Source: a virus. From it: DNA of 64,000 nt. Where the stretch lies: positions 1 to 64,000 of IMG/VR virus record IMGVR_UViG_3300036985_001339. One strand, 5' to 3'. The notes under the pieces are model-generated. The model had not been told where the DNA came from, made no database searches, and saw nothing but the letters and a program-made list of their open reading frames with translations. Both the position numbers and the translations under genes were made by a program. This document shows positions 7,509 to 16,095 of the stretch, piece after piece (the first letter of the stretch is position 1; every line of letters begins with the position of its first letter).

Positions 7509-7671
7509 TTCTATTTTTTAATTTAATTTGTACCCAATCGATTATTTTCATTGTTGTATATACTATAGATATGCATAGTAATAGTATTTTTAATACACTC
7601 TCTATATTTGTAAAACTTAAAAAAATAGTTAAAGCGTTTAAAGTGTACAGTCGTATAGATCCTTGGTCCAT
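7474..7671 (-). CDS. Small membrane protein of the lysis cassette, 65 aa
   Basis: MDQGSIRLYTLNALTIFLSF is followed by a hydrophobic helix (VLKILLLCISIVYTTMKII) and a charged tail. Similar short membrane proteins starting MDQGSIRLY occur beside holins in Bacteroidota phages (recalled). Its start codon overlaps the stop of the upstream holin candidate. It could be a holin, antiholin or second holin; the sequence cannot separate these. Confidence 0.65.
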   Translation of the reverse strand: MDQGSIRLYTLNALTIFLSFTNIESVLKILLLCISIVYTTMKIIDWVQIKLKNRNVNNDKEIIQD

Positions 7672-7856
7672 TATCTTTTCAGTTTATTAATAATTTCCGT
7701 AAATCCCTGAACTCCTACGTATGCTGCAGATATTATAGTAAAGTCTGAGGATGTTAAATATCCAGAGAATAATCCAACGCTTGCTGTTACAAATACCATT
7801 AGTTTTCTACTAACCCATTTGTTTAAATATAAATCTATTTTTTCTTTTGTACTCAT
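7671..7856 (-). CDS. Holin-like membrane protein, 61 aa
   Basis: A short amphipathic and charged start (MSTKEKIDLYLNKWVSRK), two hydrophobic segments (LMVFVTASVGLFSGYL and FTIISAAYVGVQGF), and a basic end (INKLKR). Size, topology and position directly upstream of another small membrane protein and a putative endolysin fit a class II-type holin. The product would form the inner-membrane lesion that starts lysis. No direct evidence beyond topology and context. Confidence 0.65.
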   Translation of the reverse strand: MSTKEKIDLYLNKWVSRKLMVFVTASVGLFSGYLTSSDFTIISAAYVGVQGFTEIINKLKR

Positions 7857-7857
7857 C

Positions 7858-8220
7858 TTAATTTGTGAAAGGCAATGGCGGTGTTATTTCTACAGGGTGT
7901 GCTTGTAAATATAAATTCTCATTAAGCCCTATTTTTATTTGTTCTAATTGTGATATTTGTGGCTCGCCATTTATTGGTTCAGGGATTACACTTAAAACCG
8001 TTTCAACCCATCCAACGACTTGCTCTTTTGTTAAATCAGCATATAAAGTAAAATCTGTTCCGCTTGGGGTTGGCATACCCGTTGCTGAGTATGTTTCAGC
8101 AGTATATTTATCATTCGAAGCGTTTAACCTCCAATGAACAACGTTGACCACATTTTCAAGACTTCCTTCTTTTACTCTGCAATCTAATGCACTGATAATC
8201 CACTCGTATTTAGTTTCCAT
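7858..8220 (-). CDS. Conserved tail-region protein, DUF7936-like, 120 aa
   Basis: The protein contains YEWIISALDCRVKEGSLENVV, written in part here (WIISALDCRVKEGSLENVV), then VVHWRLNA and a Pro-rich end. Proteins of this type (recalled as DUF7936) typically lie next to phage tail-fibre genes. It lies just downstream of the 855-residue fibre gene with a 17-base gap, so an accessory role in fibre structure or assembly is plausible. No catalytic motif is seen. Confidence 0.6.
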   Translation of the reverse strand: METKYEWIISALDCRVKEGSLENVVNVVHWRLNASNDKYTAETYSATGMPTPSGTDFTLYADLTKEQVVGWVETVLSVIPEPINGEPQISQLEQIKIGLNENLYLQAHPVEITPPLPFTN

Positions 8221-8237
8221 ATTTTTTTATTTATTTG

Positions 8238-10805
8238 TTATCCTATGTATGTCCACCCTGTGGATTTATTTATATATAATCCTTCAACTACGTCTGTGCA
8301 ATAAACACATAAACCAACTGCAGGAGTTGCTATTGCTATTCTTTGTGCATTTGTCATTCTCGGAGGTAAAAATCCTTGAGTTGTACTTTTTAACTCGAAT
8401 ATTGCGGTTGGTGCAATTGTTGTAAGAGCTCCCTGTTCAATTGAAAACCCACTTGTAAAAGTCTGAAATTTTGCATTACTAATTGAGCCTATGTAAATTC
8501 GAGCATTATCATAATAAGTTGTACCTGCATAAAAGTATGTTCCATGAAATCCTTTTCCTATTAAAGTACCTAATCCATTAACAGTAACTAAATCCAAAGT
8601 ATCGGCACTATTCCTAACCTTAAAAGCTAAGTCCGTTGACAAAGCTCCGGGAGCATTAACTTGCAATTTAGCAGCAGGAGCAGTTGTTCCGATTCCTACG
8701 TTGCCCGTTGAGGTAACGCGCATTCTTTCAGTTGAATTTGTCCAAAACGAAATAGGATTTGCTCCTTGTTGCTGTAATACTAAACCACCTGTAAATCCAC
8801 TTCCGGATTGCAACATTGAAGTATTTGGCCAAGCTCCGTGTGCAGCTGAATGTGCTTTTAAATCTAAATTACCCACCATAGAACTTGCTGTCACAATTCC
8901 AAAAGCTGAAGCTCCTGTGTTTGTATTTCTTGCATAAATACCATCCGCCCCGTTAACACTTGTTTCAACTTGAACTTTAAATGACGGAGCAGCCGTTCCA
9001 ATTCCTACATTTGTACCATTATCAAATATTAAGCTATTACCCAAAGAACTTACTCCTGTAAACTTAGGTAAATAGTTAGTCGTACCTGTTCCTGTGATTG
9101 GATTTGTTAATGTAGGTTGAATTCCAGCAGCGCTTAAACTTCTATTTTTCCATAATGAAGTTGCACTATCATATTGAATAACATCATTATTAGTTGCGCT
9201 TATTATTGAAACATCGTGTATTTCATCTAATTCATATCCGTTTTGAATTCCAACTTCTATTTGCCCTTGCGTTGGATGTGAACGTGTAACTTTACCAACG
9301 TAAACTAAATGAGTTGGTGCTAATGTTTTAACATCTGTATATGTTCCAGCAGTTATTCCACTTAAATATAATTGTGCTCCTTCTGTAAATGCAGAAGTAT
9401 CTAATCCACTTAAATCGCCAATTATAACACAATTTCCTAATCCGTTATTTAAAATATTAGATTGTAATAAACCAAATGTACGTGCACTTAACGCATCAGT
9501 TGTAGCAAGTGCTTTTGAAACTAATGCTTTATTTCCGTTTGCACCACTAATATAAACAACTGTTCCTTTAGTTAAAGTAGCTCCAGTCATATTTTTAACT
9601 TCGCGAACTAATGAACCAGCTTGTGCATTTATTGGTATATCTAATGCAGTAATAAACGGATTAACTCCATCTGCTCCATTGTTTGTTAATTCACTTGTTA
9701 ATGTTGGAATATCGTCAATAGTTGCAATTGTAAAAGTACCTGATTTGTTTGGTAATTGAAAACCAGGATTATTTCCAAGTGTTATATTATCGGCTTTTAT
9801 TCTACCAGAACTGGATGCATTAGATATTACAACACCATCGTCGGTTGATAAATATATACTTGTTCCTGTGGTTGTATTCTCTGTTCTTACATCCGCAATA
9901 CCAAGAGAACTTTTATATTGTCCTGATTCTACAATTATTTGATTTGTAGTTGTATTTCCTTCGTCAGTTACCGATTGTAAATTTTGATTTGCTGGTATGT
10001 CACTTGTTAAAGCAATTGTACCTGAAGCGTTTGGAAACTCATAAGTTCTATTAGCTGTTAACGTTGTTGGAACGTTTAAAAAACCATAATATAAACTTGC
10101 TCTAAATATTGCACCAACATTACTAATAGTACTTATTATATCTCCTGAAGTATTATAAAAGTTATACTCAGAATCAGATAATTGTATTTTACCATAATCT
10201 TGGTTAGATATATCATATAAATATAACTCTCCAATTTTGGCATCTAATAATGATGTATTTCCAACCGATAAAACTTCGTTTAAAGAAGGTATTGGAGCAG
10301 GTGGTGGTACGATAGAATCCCTAAAGAAACTTAAATCATAATATAAATCTTTATGTAAACTACCATATCCACCTATATATTCTAAACTTAAATCATAGAA
10401 GTTTGGATTACTAGTTACACTATATGTTATTATTTTATAATTACCAAATATACTTATTTGATTTTGTTCTGTTAGTAATATCTCAGATCCTATTATATAA
10501 TCAATGAAGTCTACTACATTTTGATTAGACATGTCTATTATAGAAACTATTAAATTAGTTACTAAAGAAAAGTCTGTATTATCACCACCACCATTAGGAA
10601 ACGATATAGTTCCAACGACAGGATTTACAACTACAAACTTAAAAGTAGTTTGTCCGCCGATAGAGATTTTACCTTGATTGTTTAGGTAATCTGTTACTGA
10701 CTGCGCTGTATAATTTACTGTTGCTAAACTAGAACTCTTTGTGCCTAAGAATAGATCAGCATCTACTATTTTATTATCTTGAGGATACGCTCTACCTATA
10801 GCCAT
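8238..10805 (-). CDS. Tail fibre or spike protein, 855 aa
   Basis: The N-terminus (MAIGRAYPQDNKIVDADLFL) matches the opening of the next fibre gene in style and is a likely virion-attachment region. The middle has beta-rich repeats with TLTNPITGTGTTNYLPKFTG and several VGIGT-P copies, typical of trimeric fibres. The last 50 residues contain GFLPPRMTNAQRIAIATP and GLYINKSTGWTYIG, a terminal module common in Bacteroidota phage fibres. It is probably a receptor-binding protein. It follows the collagen-like fibre gene by 18 bases, and the two may act as alternative or stacked fibres. Confidence 0.85.
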   Translation of the reverse strand: MAIGRAYPQDNKIVDADLFLGTKSSSLATVNYTAQSVTDYLNNQGKISIGGQTTFKFVVVNPVVGTISFPNGGGDNTDFSLVTNLIVSIIDMSNQNVVDFIDYIIGSEILLTEQNQISIFGNYKIITYSVTSNPNFYDLSLEYIGGYGSLHKDLYYDLSFFRDSIVPPPAPIPSLNEVLSVGNTSLLDAKIGELYLYDISNQDYGKIQLSDSEYNFYNTSGDIISTISNVGAIFRASLYYGFLNVPTTLTANRTYEFPNASGTIALTSDIPANQNLQSVTDEGNTTTNQIIVESGQYKSSLGIADVRTENTTTGTSIYLSTDDGVVISNASSSGRIKADNITLGNNPGFQLPNKSGTFTIATIDDIPTLTSELTNNGADGVNPFITALDIPINAQAGSLVREVKNMTGATLTKGTVVYISGANGNKALVSKALATTDALSARTFGLLQSNILNNGLGNCVIIGDLSGLDTSAFTEGAQLYLSGITAGTYTDVKTLAPTHLVYVGKVTRSHPTQGQIEVGIQNGYELDEIHDVSIISATNNDVIQYDSATSLWKNRSLSAAGIQPTLTNPITGTGTTNYLPKFTGVSSLGNSLIFDNGTNVGIGTAAPSFKVQVETSVNGADGIYARNTNTGASAFGIVTASSMVGNLDLKAHSAAHGAWPNTSMLQSGSGFTGGLVLQQQGANPISFWTNSTERMRVTSTGNVGIGTTAPAAKLQVNAPGALSTDLAFKVRNSADTLDLVTVNGLGTLIGKGFHGTYFYAGTTYYDNARIYIGSISNAKFQTFTSGFSIEQGALTTIAPTAIFELKSTTQGFLPPRMTNAQRIAIATPAVGLCVYCTDVVEGLYINKSTGWTYIG

Positions 10806-10823
10806 TTATGTTTTTTTTTGTAA

Positions 10824-12983
10824 TTAGAATAAGTCATTCCAAATAGTTCCATTCCAACAACAAAGTTTATTTGTATCATTGTCAAAAACTATTAAACCTT
10901 TACCGCCTGCTCCTGCTGCTGTACCTAATGCGTTTTTTTGAGTTGTTGTCATTCTTGGAGGAAGTAATCCTTGGGTTGTTGAATCTATTTGAAAAGCAGC
11001 TGTCACAATTGGAGTAGTTGTTCCGATTGCAACTTGTCCTCTTAATACTGTTTTTATTATTGATGCATTACCTAAAGTAACTGTGTTTGATCCGTTTCCG
11101 TTAGCTGTATATCCTATTGCTATTTCATTTATTGCACTATTGGATGAAGCGTTTGAACTCATGCCAATGTAAACATTGTTTGTTCCGGTTGTAAGTATTG
11201 TACCAGCAAAAGAACCAATACCAGTATTACTTCCTCCTGTTGTGCAACTAAGCAGTGCTGATTTTCCAACAGCTGCATTGTAAGTAGCTGTTGAATTAGT
11301 TTTTAATGCCTCATGTCCTATAGCAGTATTATCGCCTGCTGTATTAGCATATAAAGCAAATTGTCCTATAGCTACATTTTGACTTGCGCTTACATTGTTA
11401 AATAAACTACTTTGTCCTACTGCTGTATTACTAATTCCTGTTGTATTAAATGGCATTGAGTTATTACCAATAGCCACGTTAGATCCTCCGGTAGTATTGG
11501 CATTAAGAGCGCCAGTGCCTAATACTGTGTTAAGCACACCTGTTCCAGGGCCAACCCCTACAGTTACTCCTTTTACTAACAGATCTTTATTAAACGTTTT
11601 TACTCCTTCAAAGGTTTGCGCAACTATATCCATAACACCAGGCGTAGTGCTATTTGCTGGAGCCAATCTTAATTGACCAGCAGATATTGTTGCTCCATTA
11701 GCGGTAGCAGTTGTTAAAGCACCTACCGTTAAAATTGAATTATTCACCGCGGTTGTTACAAACTGAGTTGTGGCTAATTGCAAGTTACTAGTTCCGGGAG
11801 CAGCAGTTAGAGATTGAGGGATAGAATTAAAGTTTTTAACTCCACCTATTGTCTGTGTTGTTGCGTTTATAAATCCTCTACCACTTGCTGAAGCATCCGG
11901 TATATTGAATGTGTGTGTAGAACCAGATGATACTATATTAAAGTTAGTACCACTTGTTCCAACTGCGAAAAGTTGATTTAAAGTGCTTAATGCATTTAAT
12001 GACGTTATACCTCCATTAATACCAGCAGCACCAGTTGCTCCGGTTGCTCCGGTTGGACCTATTGGACCAGTAGGACCGGTTATTCCATTTGGACCAGTTA
12101 CTCCAGTTAAACCTTGTGGACCAGTAGCTCCGGTTGGACCTACTTGACCTTGAGCTCCTTGAGAAGCTAACAACGCCCAGTGAGTTGTATCTGTTGGTGG
12201 CGGTATTAAACCACTAGTAGCTAATATACAAAAATAAGAAGCACCAAGGTAAGCAACTGCATCATCTGCAACATAAGAATTACCTAATGTCCAAAGTCCT
12301 TGCCAGTTTAATCCTGCTGGACCGACTGGACCTAAAGCACCTTGCGAACCTGTAGCGCCATTTGGACCTGTTGCGCCTGTTGGTCCTGTTGGACCTACAC
12401 TTCCAGATGCACCCGTTGGTCCTGTTGGACCTGCTAAACCAGGAATTCCAGTATTACCTTGTGAACCTGTTAAACCTATAGGACCTTGCGAACCTGTAGC
12501 ACCAGTCAAACCTGTCGGACCTGTTGCGCCTATTGGACCTTGTGGACCAGTTGATCCTTGCGAAGCAAGTAAAGCCCAATGTGCTGAATCTCCAGGAGGA
12601 GGAGTAGTTCCGTTTGTACCTAATATACAAAACCAAGAAGCTCCACCATAACCAACAGCATCGTCTATAACGTAAGTAGTTCCACCTAACCAAGAACCTT
12701 GCCAGTTTAAACCAGCAGGACCTACAGGTCCAGGTACTCCTTGTTCTCCAGCAGGACCAGTTGCGCCACCAATACCAGTTGGTCCTATTGGACCATCAGC
12801 ACCGGTTGGGCCAGCAGGACCTTGTGGACCATCGGGTCCAGGTGGTAAAGATTCTACAGCAAGATCTATTACCTCTTGTAAAGAGAATAGTTTTGTTGGT
12901 GCATTATCTGTATTGTTCTGTGTACCTAAAACGTGATCGTTTAAAGTAGGTGTTACTATTGGGTAACTATTTATTATTGCCAT
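10824..12983 (-). CDS. Collagen-like tail fibre with two carbohydrate-binding-type repeats
   Basis: A 719-residue protein with, in order: an attachment region ([20 protein letters not shown]); collagen-like Gly-X-Y runs from about residue 47; two copies of a 60-residue module ([11 protein letters not shown] to HWALLASQG, and [11 protein letters not shown] to HWALLASQG) that resembles CBM5/12 chitin-binding modules; further Gly-X-Y runs; a region of NVAIG/NTAVG repeats like the YadA head beta-roll; and the terminal [15 protein letters not shown] module. The pattern indicates a long trimeric adhesion fibre that may bind host polysaccharide. The two modules have clearly diverged since duplication. 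Confidence 0.9.
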   Translation of the reverse strand: MAIINSYPIVTPTLNDHVLGTQNNTDNAPTKLFSLQEVIDLAVESLPPGPDGPQGPAGPTGADGPIGPTGIGGATGPAGEQGVPGPVGPAGLNWQGSWLGGTTYVIDDAVGYGGASWFCILGTNGTTPPPGDSAHWALLASQGSTGPQGPIGATGPTGLTGATGSQGPIGLTGSQGNTGIPGLAGPTGPTGASGSVGPTGPTGATGPNGATGSQGALGPVGPAGLNWQGLWTLGNSYVADDAVAYLGASYFCILATSGLIPPPTDTTHWALLASQGAQGQVGPTGATGPQGLTGVTGPNGITGPTGPIGPTGATGATGAAGINGGITSLNALSTLNQLFAVGTSGTNFNIVSSGSTHTFNIPDASASGRGFINATTQTIGGVKNFNSIPQSLTAAPGTSNLQLATTQFVTTAVNNSILTVGALTTATANGATISAGQLRLAPANSTTPGVMDIVAQTFEGVKTFNKDLLVKGVTVGVGPGTGVLNTVLGTGALNANTTGGSNVAIGNNSMPFNTTGISNTAVGQSSLFNNVSASQNVAIGQFALYANTAGDNTAIGHEALKTNSTATYNAAVGKSALLSCTTGGSNTGIGSFAGTILTTGTNNVYIGMSSNASSNSAINEIAIGYTANGNGSNTVTLGNASIIKTVLRGQVAIGTTTPIVTAAFQIDSTTQGLLPPRMTTTQKNALGTAAGAGGKGLIVFDNDTNKLCCWNGTIWNDLF

Positions 12984-12996
12984 TTATTTATATATG

Positions 12997-13317
12997 TTAA
13001 CAGTTCCACTTGTCTAATGCAAGTTTTTTTCTTGTTGGTTCTCCATTTGGTTTCTTCATTGGACCTGGCATACCAGACATTCTAGCACAGAAAGATTTAC
13101 GTCTTGCTGCATCTTTACTACCAGGCTTTAATTCCGATGGTTTTTTAGTTACTGCTGTTTGCAGTTTACTACCTGGGTTTTCTTTTCTATAACTTGCAAC
13201 ACCTTTAGCGTTTAATCCACCAGTCGCAGATTTACCTTCTTTACGTGTCCAAGCAGCTGTTTTCATTAGCGGTGATTTGCAACTAGCACATCTACCGCAA
13301 GTACATTTAGCTTTCAT
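12997..13317 (-). CDS. DUF6321-like Cys/Lys-rich phage protein, 106 aa
   Basis: The protein opens with a Cys cluster (MKAKCTCGRCASCKSPLMK), which could bind a metal, and contains AAWTRKEGKSATGGLNAKG and RRKSFCARMSGM, the hallmark segments of a widespread phage family I recall as DUF6321. It ends ALDKWNC, again a C-terminal cysteine. It also carries the SPLMK version of the shared peptide. The family occurs near structural genes but its function is unknown. Confidence 0.75.
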   Translation of the reverse strand: MKAKCTCGRCASCKSPLMKTAAWTRKEGKSATGGLNAKGVASYRKENPGSKLQTAVTKKPSELKPGSKDAARRKSFCARMSGMPGPMKKPNGEPTRKKLALDKWNC

Positions 13318-13952
13318 TAGTTATAAACTCTTATTTCTATTGGTTGATGATATAAATACGAATCAACATTAGCTCCATCAACATCTCTTGCTGTAATATT
13401 TATTGCTGGCATTACTCCACCATCATCAAATTGAGCAGTAAGATATGAATAATAATTAGCATATGTAAAAGTATATGTCGTTTTAGCTGTATCAAATTGG
13501 TTTTCATTATATATATAATAACTCCCAACACCATAATAACTAAACCATATATTCCCAATAGTGTTCTCTAGTACAGTTGCTACTGGAGCTCCTGTGTTGT
13601 ATAATAACGCCGCTCCATATTCAAAACTATTAGCAATAGTTCCAGTGGCAATAAATGAAACGCCATTAGCATTATACGGAGCTCCAACATTAGTAAAATC
13701 ATCTCCATCCGCATATCCGTCTATAGTGTAGGTAGTTCCAATTACCAATGGGTTACCACTAAGGTTTGATGGATCATCTCCGCCACTCTGTGTTAATAAA
13801 GCAGTGAATACTTGATAAGGACGAACTGTATTTGTAACATCCTCCATTGTGTACCATTTAGTCATTGCCTGCATTGCAGCGCTACCACCATACACTGTGT
13901 TAGTACTATTACTAACCATAAATACTTTTTCGTTACTTGGAATTATTGCCAT
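13317..13952 (-). CDS. Probable virion protein, beta-rich, 211 aa
   Basis: The sequence is Thr/Tyr/Gly/Asn-rich with few charges. It contains GTTYTIDGYADGDDFTNVGA and VSFIATGT, a module that recurs in fibre and decoration proteins of Bacteroidota phages (recalled). It overlaps the start of the DUF6321-like gene by one base and belongs to the first late genes leftward of the control region. The likely role is a decoration or fibre-associated protein. Confidence 0.65.
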   Translation of the reverse strand: MAIIPSNEKVFMVSNSTNTVYGGSAAMQAMTKWYTMEDVTNTVRPYQVFTALLTQSGGDDPSNLSGNPLVIGTTYTIDGYADGDDFTNVGAPYNANGVSFIATGTIANSFEYGAALLYNTGAPVATVLENTIGNIWFSYYGVGSYYIYNENQFDTAKTTYTFTYANYYSYLTAQFDDGGVMPAINITARDVDGANVDSYLYHQPIEIRVYN

Positions 13953-13973
13953 GTTTTTATTTTTTTTGTTTTA

Positions 13974-14312
13974 TTATGAACTTTTATCTATCTTGTAATT
14001 TTTACCTTTCTCCCCTTTTGTACCATTCCCATCATTACCTCTGTTCTGACTAGCATCTTCCCATCTACCATCTTCATGGTCCCAATCTTTGCCTTTACCT
14101 TTAGGGTCATGACGATGTCTTCTTTGGCTATCCGCTTTTTTATTTCTCCTATCGTCAGTTTTAGCATAAGCAAGATCTCTCGCTGCTTTAGCCTTCGCTG
14201 CCTTAGGAGACAGTTTTTGCTTCATCAACGGAGATTCGTCTCTAACACCGTCTTCGTCGTATACGTATTTTATTTGCGCTATAGGTGATTGACTTTTTAA
14301 TCTAAATGCCAT
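13974..14312 (-). CDS. Basic hydrophilic protein with SPxxQ peptides, 112 aa
   Basis: The N-terminal MAFRLKSQSPIAQIKYVYD is followed by DESPLMKQKLSPKAAK, two copies of the shared SP peptide, and then a highly charged His/Asp/Lys/Gly tail that is probably disordered. It is the first gene of the leftward arm next to the divergent control region, so it should be transcribed first in that arm. No domain was recognised. Confidence 0.7.
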   Translation of the reverse strand: MAFRLKSQSPIAQIKYVYDEDGVRDESPLMKQKLSPKAAKAKAARDLAYAKTDDRRNKKADSQRRHRHDPKGKGKDWDHEDGRWEDASQNRGNDGNGTKGEKGKNYKIDKSS

Positions 14313-14372
14313 TGTAACTAGTTTATGTATACTCTTTTAATCACATAGAAATTATTAAATTTACATTTTAGT

Positions 14373-14437
14373 TAGTGTATAATATATTGTACGTTAGATG
14401 TCATTTATATGCTTAATGTATCATATATTGTACATTA
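14373..14437. repeat. Two dyad operator-like repeats, 41 bases apart
   Basis: TAGTGTATAATATATTGTAC followed by GTTA (14373-14396) and TAATGTATCATATATTGTAC followed by ATTA (14414-14437) differ at three of 24 positions. The second is a perfect dyad (TAATGTA, ten bases, TACATTA). The 41-base spacing is close to four helical turns, so a dimeric protein could bind both on one face. Confidence 0.55.
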
Positions 14438-14696
14438 TCAGTTCTTTTGTGTATTATATAACACGTTGTTGTAAAAAAAAATACTATAAAAAATTTTTTT
14501 GAGGTTGGGTGTTTATGTGAGATGTAGGGAGATTTTGTGTTACTACGCTATTTCTAACTTGAAATTTGAATTCGGAAACGCTTTTTAGTTTGGCGGGTTC
14601 CCCAACTTCTGAGGTTCCTAGGTTCTGCGATGAGTCGTATCGTGTCGATCGTATAAAGGGATTGAGCTTTTACCTTTCAGTATGTATAGCATCCAC

Positions 14697-14736
14697 CACG
14701 GAGTTACTCTATTGCTTATCAGATAATATATATGAA
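14697..14736 (+). promoter_or_regulatory. Early promoter copy A
   Basis: CACGGAGTTA at 14697 and GATAATAT at 14722, 25 bases apart start to start, followed by ATATGAA. A TGTATAGCA word lies 5 bases upstream. It drives the first copy of the triplicated protein. Confidence 0.7.
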
Positions 14737-14772
14737 AGCAATTAAGCTATCAATCTAATAAATAAATAAACT

Positions 14773-15039
14773 ATGCCAAACACAGCAGCAGTTGCAGCAG
14801 CAACACCAACAGTAGCATTGACTACAAAAAGATTCGTTATCAGAAAGAGTTTGATCGGCACTAACACAGTGATCTCATTCACCAACAACAAGCAAGTAGT
14901 GTGTACCTACAATCATGACAAGGTATACAATCAGTTGAAGACTAAGTTTGATCTTATGCCTTGCTTCGCTAAGTATGGGTCTTACACTAACACTAACAAC
15001 CTACCTGCATTCGTAAGAGCGTTAACAGAGTTAGTATAG
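14773..15039 (+). CDS. Early protein, triplicated family copy 1, 88 aa
   Basis: A variable Ala/Thr-rich start (MPNTAAVAAATPTVA) is followed by a 72-residue conserved core beginning TTKRFVIRKSLIGTNTVISF and ending NNLPAFVRAL. The core is nearly identical in the copies at 15344 and 16299. No known domain was recognised; the core is basic and could bind RNA or DNA. Of the three, copies 1 and 3 use more C- and G-ending codons than the AT-rich copy 2. It is the first rightward gene and therefore probably one of the first made in infection. Confidence 0.85.
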   Translation: MPNTAAVAAATPTVALTTKRFVIRKSLIGTNTVISFTNNKQVVCTYNHDKVYNQLKTKFDLMPCFAKYGSYTNTNNLPAFVRALTELV

Positions 15040-15098
15040 TCAATCGATCTAAGCATATCGTTAAACTGCTTACTTTATCTAATCTAATCTTATCTATC

Positions 15099-15203
15099 AT
15101 GAAATACGTATCATCATTCTTTAGTCAAGCGAAGCCACAGATATTGCTAGCTTTATACATCGGTCTTTACTTCGTAATACGATCTGTTGTATCTTACATC
15201 TAA
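15099..15203 (+). CDS. Small membrane peptide, 34 aa
   Basis: The frame encodes MKYVSSFFSQAKPQ followed by a hydrophobic helix (ILLALYIGLYFVIRSVVSYI). It lies between copy 1 and a strong terminator, in the same transcript. Its short length lowers confidence, but the ATG, spacing and complete membrane segment fit a real early peptide, possibly acting on the host membrane. Confidence 0.5.
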   Translation: MKYVSSFFSQAKPQILLALYIGLYFVIRSVVSYI

Positions 15204-15221
15204 TCTATCTATTGTTTAATC

Positions 15222-15245
15222 AAGGACCTTCGGGTCCTTTTTTTT
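15222..15245 (+). terminator. Rho-independent terminator
   Basis: AAGGACC, a TTCG tetraloop, GGTCCTT and then a run of eight T residues: a textbook intrinsic terminator closing the first early transcript. Confidence 0.9.
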
Positions 15246-15266
15246 AGCTTAAACATGTATAGCACA

Positions 15267-15306
15267 CACGGACTTACAAGTTTTTATAAAAGATAATATA
15301 TTTGAA
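15267..15306 (+). promoter_or_regulatory. Early promoter copy B
   Basis: CACGGACTTA at 15267 and GATAATATATTTGAA at 15292, again 25 bases apart. TATATTTG matches the Bacteroidota TAnnTTTG box exactly. A TGTATAGCA word is 2 bases upstream. Confidence 0.75.
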
Positions 15307-15343
15307 GATTAATAATAATCTTTATAATTTAATATTTAATACT

Positions 15344-15577
15344 ATGCAAAATTCAATCACCACAAAAAGGTTTGTTATCAGAAAAAGTCTAATTGGTACA
15401 AACACAGTAATTAGTTTTACTAACAACAAAAATGAGTTGATGACTTATGACCATGACAAAGTCTATAACCAACTAAAAACAAAGTTTGACTTAATGCCTT
15501 GTTTTGCTAAATATGGTAGTTATACTAATACTAATAATCTACCAGTATTTGTTAGAACATTGAAAGAGTTAGTTTAA
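15344..15577 (+). CDS. Early protein, triplicated family copy 2, 77 aa
   Basis: The start is the ATG at 15344 (MQNSITTKRF); an in-frame TTG at 15302 falls inside the promoter and is rejected. The conserved core differs from copy 1 at a handful of positions (NKNELMTYDHDK for NKQVVCTYNHDK, VFVRTLKELV at the end). The DNA differs at many synonymous sites: 13 of the first 21 codons of the core differ with no amino-acid change. It has the shortest N-terminus of the three. Function is unknown. Confidence 0.85.
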   Translation: MQNSITTKRFVIRKSLIGTNTVISFTNNKNELMTYDHDKVYNQLKTKFDLMPCFAKYGSYTNTNNLPVFVRTLKELV

Positions 15578-15635
15578 TCAAATGACCTAAGCAAGTCTTA
15601 AAACTGCTTATTATATTAATCTTAAATCAAATCAC

Positions 15636-15809
15636 ATGAAGTTAGTTAAAACAGTAAGTAAAGAGTCAGGGACAGTGTACACAGAATACACAGATGGTAG
15701 TAATACATTTATCTATGAAGATGATGTGTTGGTAGGAGTTGAAACACTAAGTTTCACTGCAACAATAAGTAATTCAGACAACAGTTTAGTTGAGTTTGTA
15801 GAATTATAA
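15636..15809 (+). CDS. Small acidic early protein, 57 aa
   Basis: The frame begins MKLVKTVSKESGTVYTEYTD and ends SDNSLVEFVEL, with alternating strand-like residues and a net negative charge. It follows copy 2 in the same transcription unit and is closed by a hairpin at 15827. No family was recognised; small acidic early phage proteins often inhibit host proteins, but nothing specific supports that here. Confidence 0.6.
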   Translation: MKLVKTVSKESGTVYTEYTDGSNTFIYEDDVLVGVETLSFTATISNSDNSLVEFVEL

Positions 15810-15826
15810 TAACATAGTAACTAAAT

Positions 15827-15848
15827 AACCCTCAGAAATGGGGGTTTT
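15827..15848 (+). terminator. Weak intrinsic terminator
   Basis: AACCC and GGGTT form a short stem around a loop and are followed by TTTT, between the 57-aa gene and the next promoter copy. Confidence 0.55.
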
Positions 15849-15852
15849 ACTA

Positions 15853-15892
15853 CACAGACTTATAAAGACACAAGTCAGATAATATCTTTGAA
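15853..15892 (+). promoter_or_regulatory. Early promoter copy C
   Basis: CACAGACTTA at 15853 (one mismatch to the common form) and GATAATATCTTTGAA at 15878, 25 bases apart, with an exact TAnnTTTG box (TATCTTTG). Confidence 0.7.
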
Positions 15893-15918
15893 ATTAATAA
15901 TAACTTAAATCAATCATT

Positions 15919-16095
15919 ATGAGTATTTACACAGAAGAGAACATTGTAACATTAGACAACAAACAGTATGAAAAACTATTTAATCATCCCTATGATGAGA
16001 AGTATAGAATTATCTTTAGTGATGAAGATTATGATTACATCGAAGATGAGCGTATGATCGCTATATTAGATGAAGAATATTATAAGTTAGTGTAA
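15919..16095 (+). CDS. Small acidic early protein, 58 aa
   Basis: The product begins MSIYTEENIVTLDNKQYEKL and has a strongly acidic, Asp/Glu/Tyr-rich C-terminal half (FSDEDYDYIEDERMIAILDE). Such charge patterns can mimic DNA, as in some anti-restriction proteins, but that is speculation. It is a single-gene unit with its own promoter (copy C) and its own terminator at 16111. Confidence 0.65.
   Translation: MSIYTEENIVTLDNKQYEKLFNHPYDEKYRIIFSDEDYDYIEDERMIAILDEEYYKLV

Larger units (their letters stand above)
14313..14772. promoter_or_regulatory. Divergent control region between the two arms
   Basis: A 460-base gene-free stretch separates leftward and rightward genes. It holds two similar dyad elements (14373-14396 and 14414-14437) and a third palindrome-like GTGTATTATATAACAC (14450-14465). 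An A/T-rich run follows near 14470-14500, then a more GC-containing segment in which GAGGTTGGG near 14501 can pair with CCCCAACTTC near 14603. The first early promoter copy is at 14697-14736. It is a good candidate for a master switch and possibly a replication origin, but no origin hallmark beyond AT-rich DNA and repeats is visible. Confidence 0.55.

Noticed and set aside
12454-12693. 79-aa Arg/Trp-rich frame on the minus strand
   Set aside because: It is a shadow of the collagen-like Gly-X-Y repeats of the fibre gene read in another frame.
8238-12983. Diversity-generating retroelement variable region in the fibre genes
   Set aside because: No reverse transcriptase and no template repeat with adenine-specific mismatches were found in the window.
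15302-15343. Extended start of triplicated copy 2 at a TTG
   Set aside because: The TTG is part of the promoter box GATAATATATTTG; the ATG at 15344 matches the other copies in giving the conserved core.
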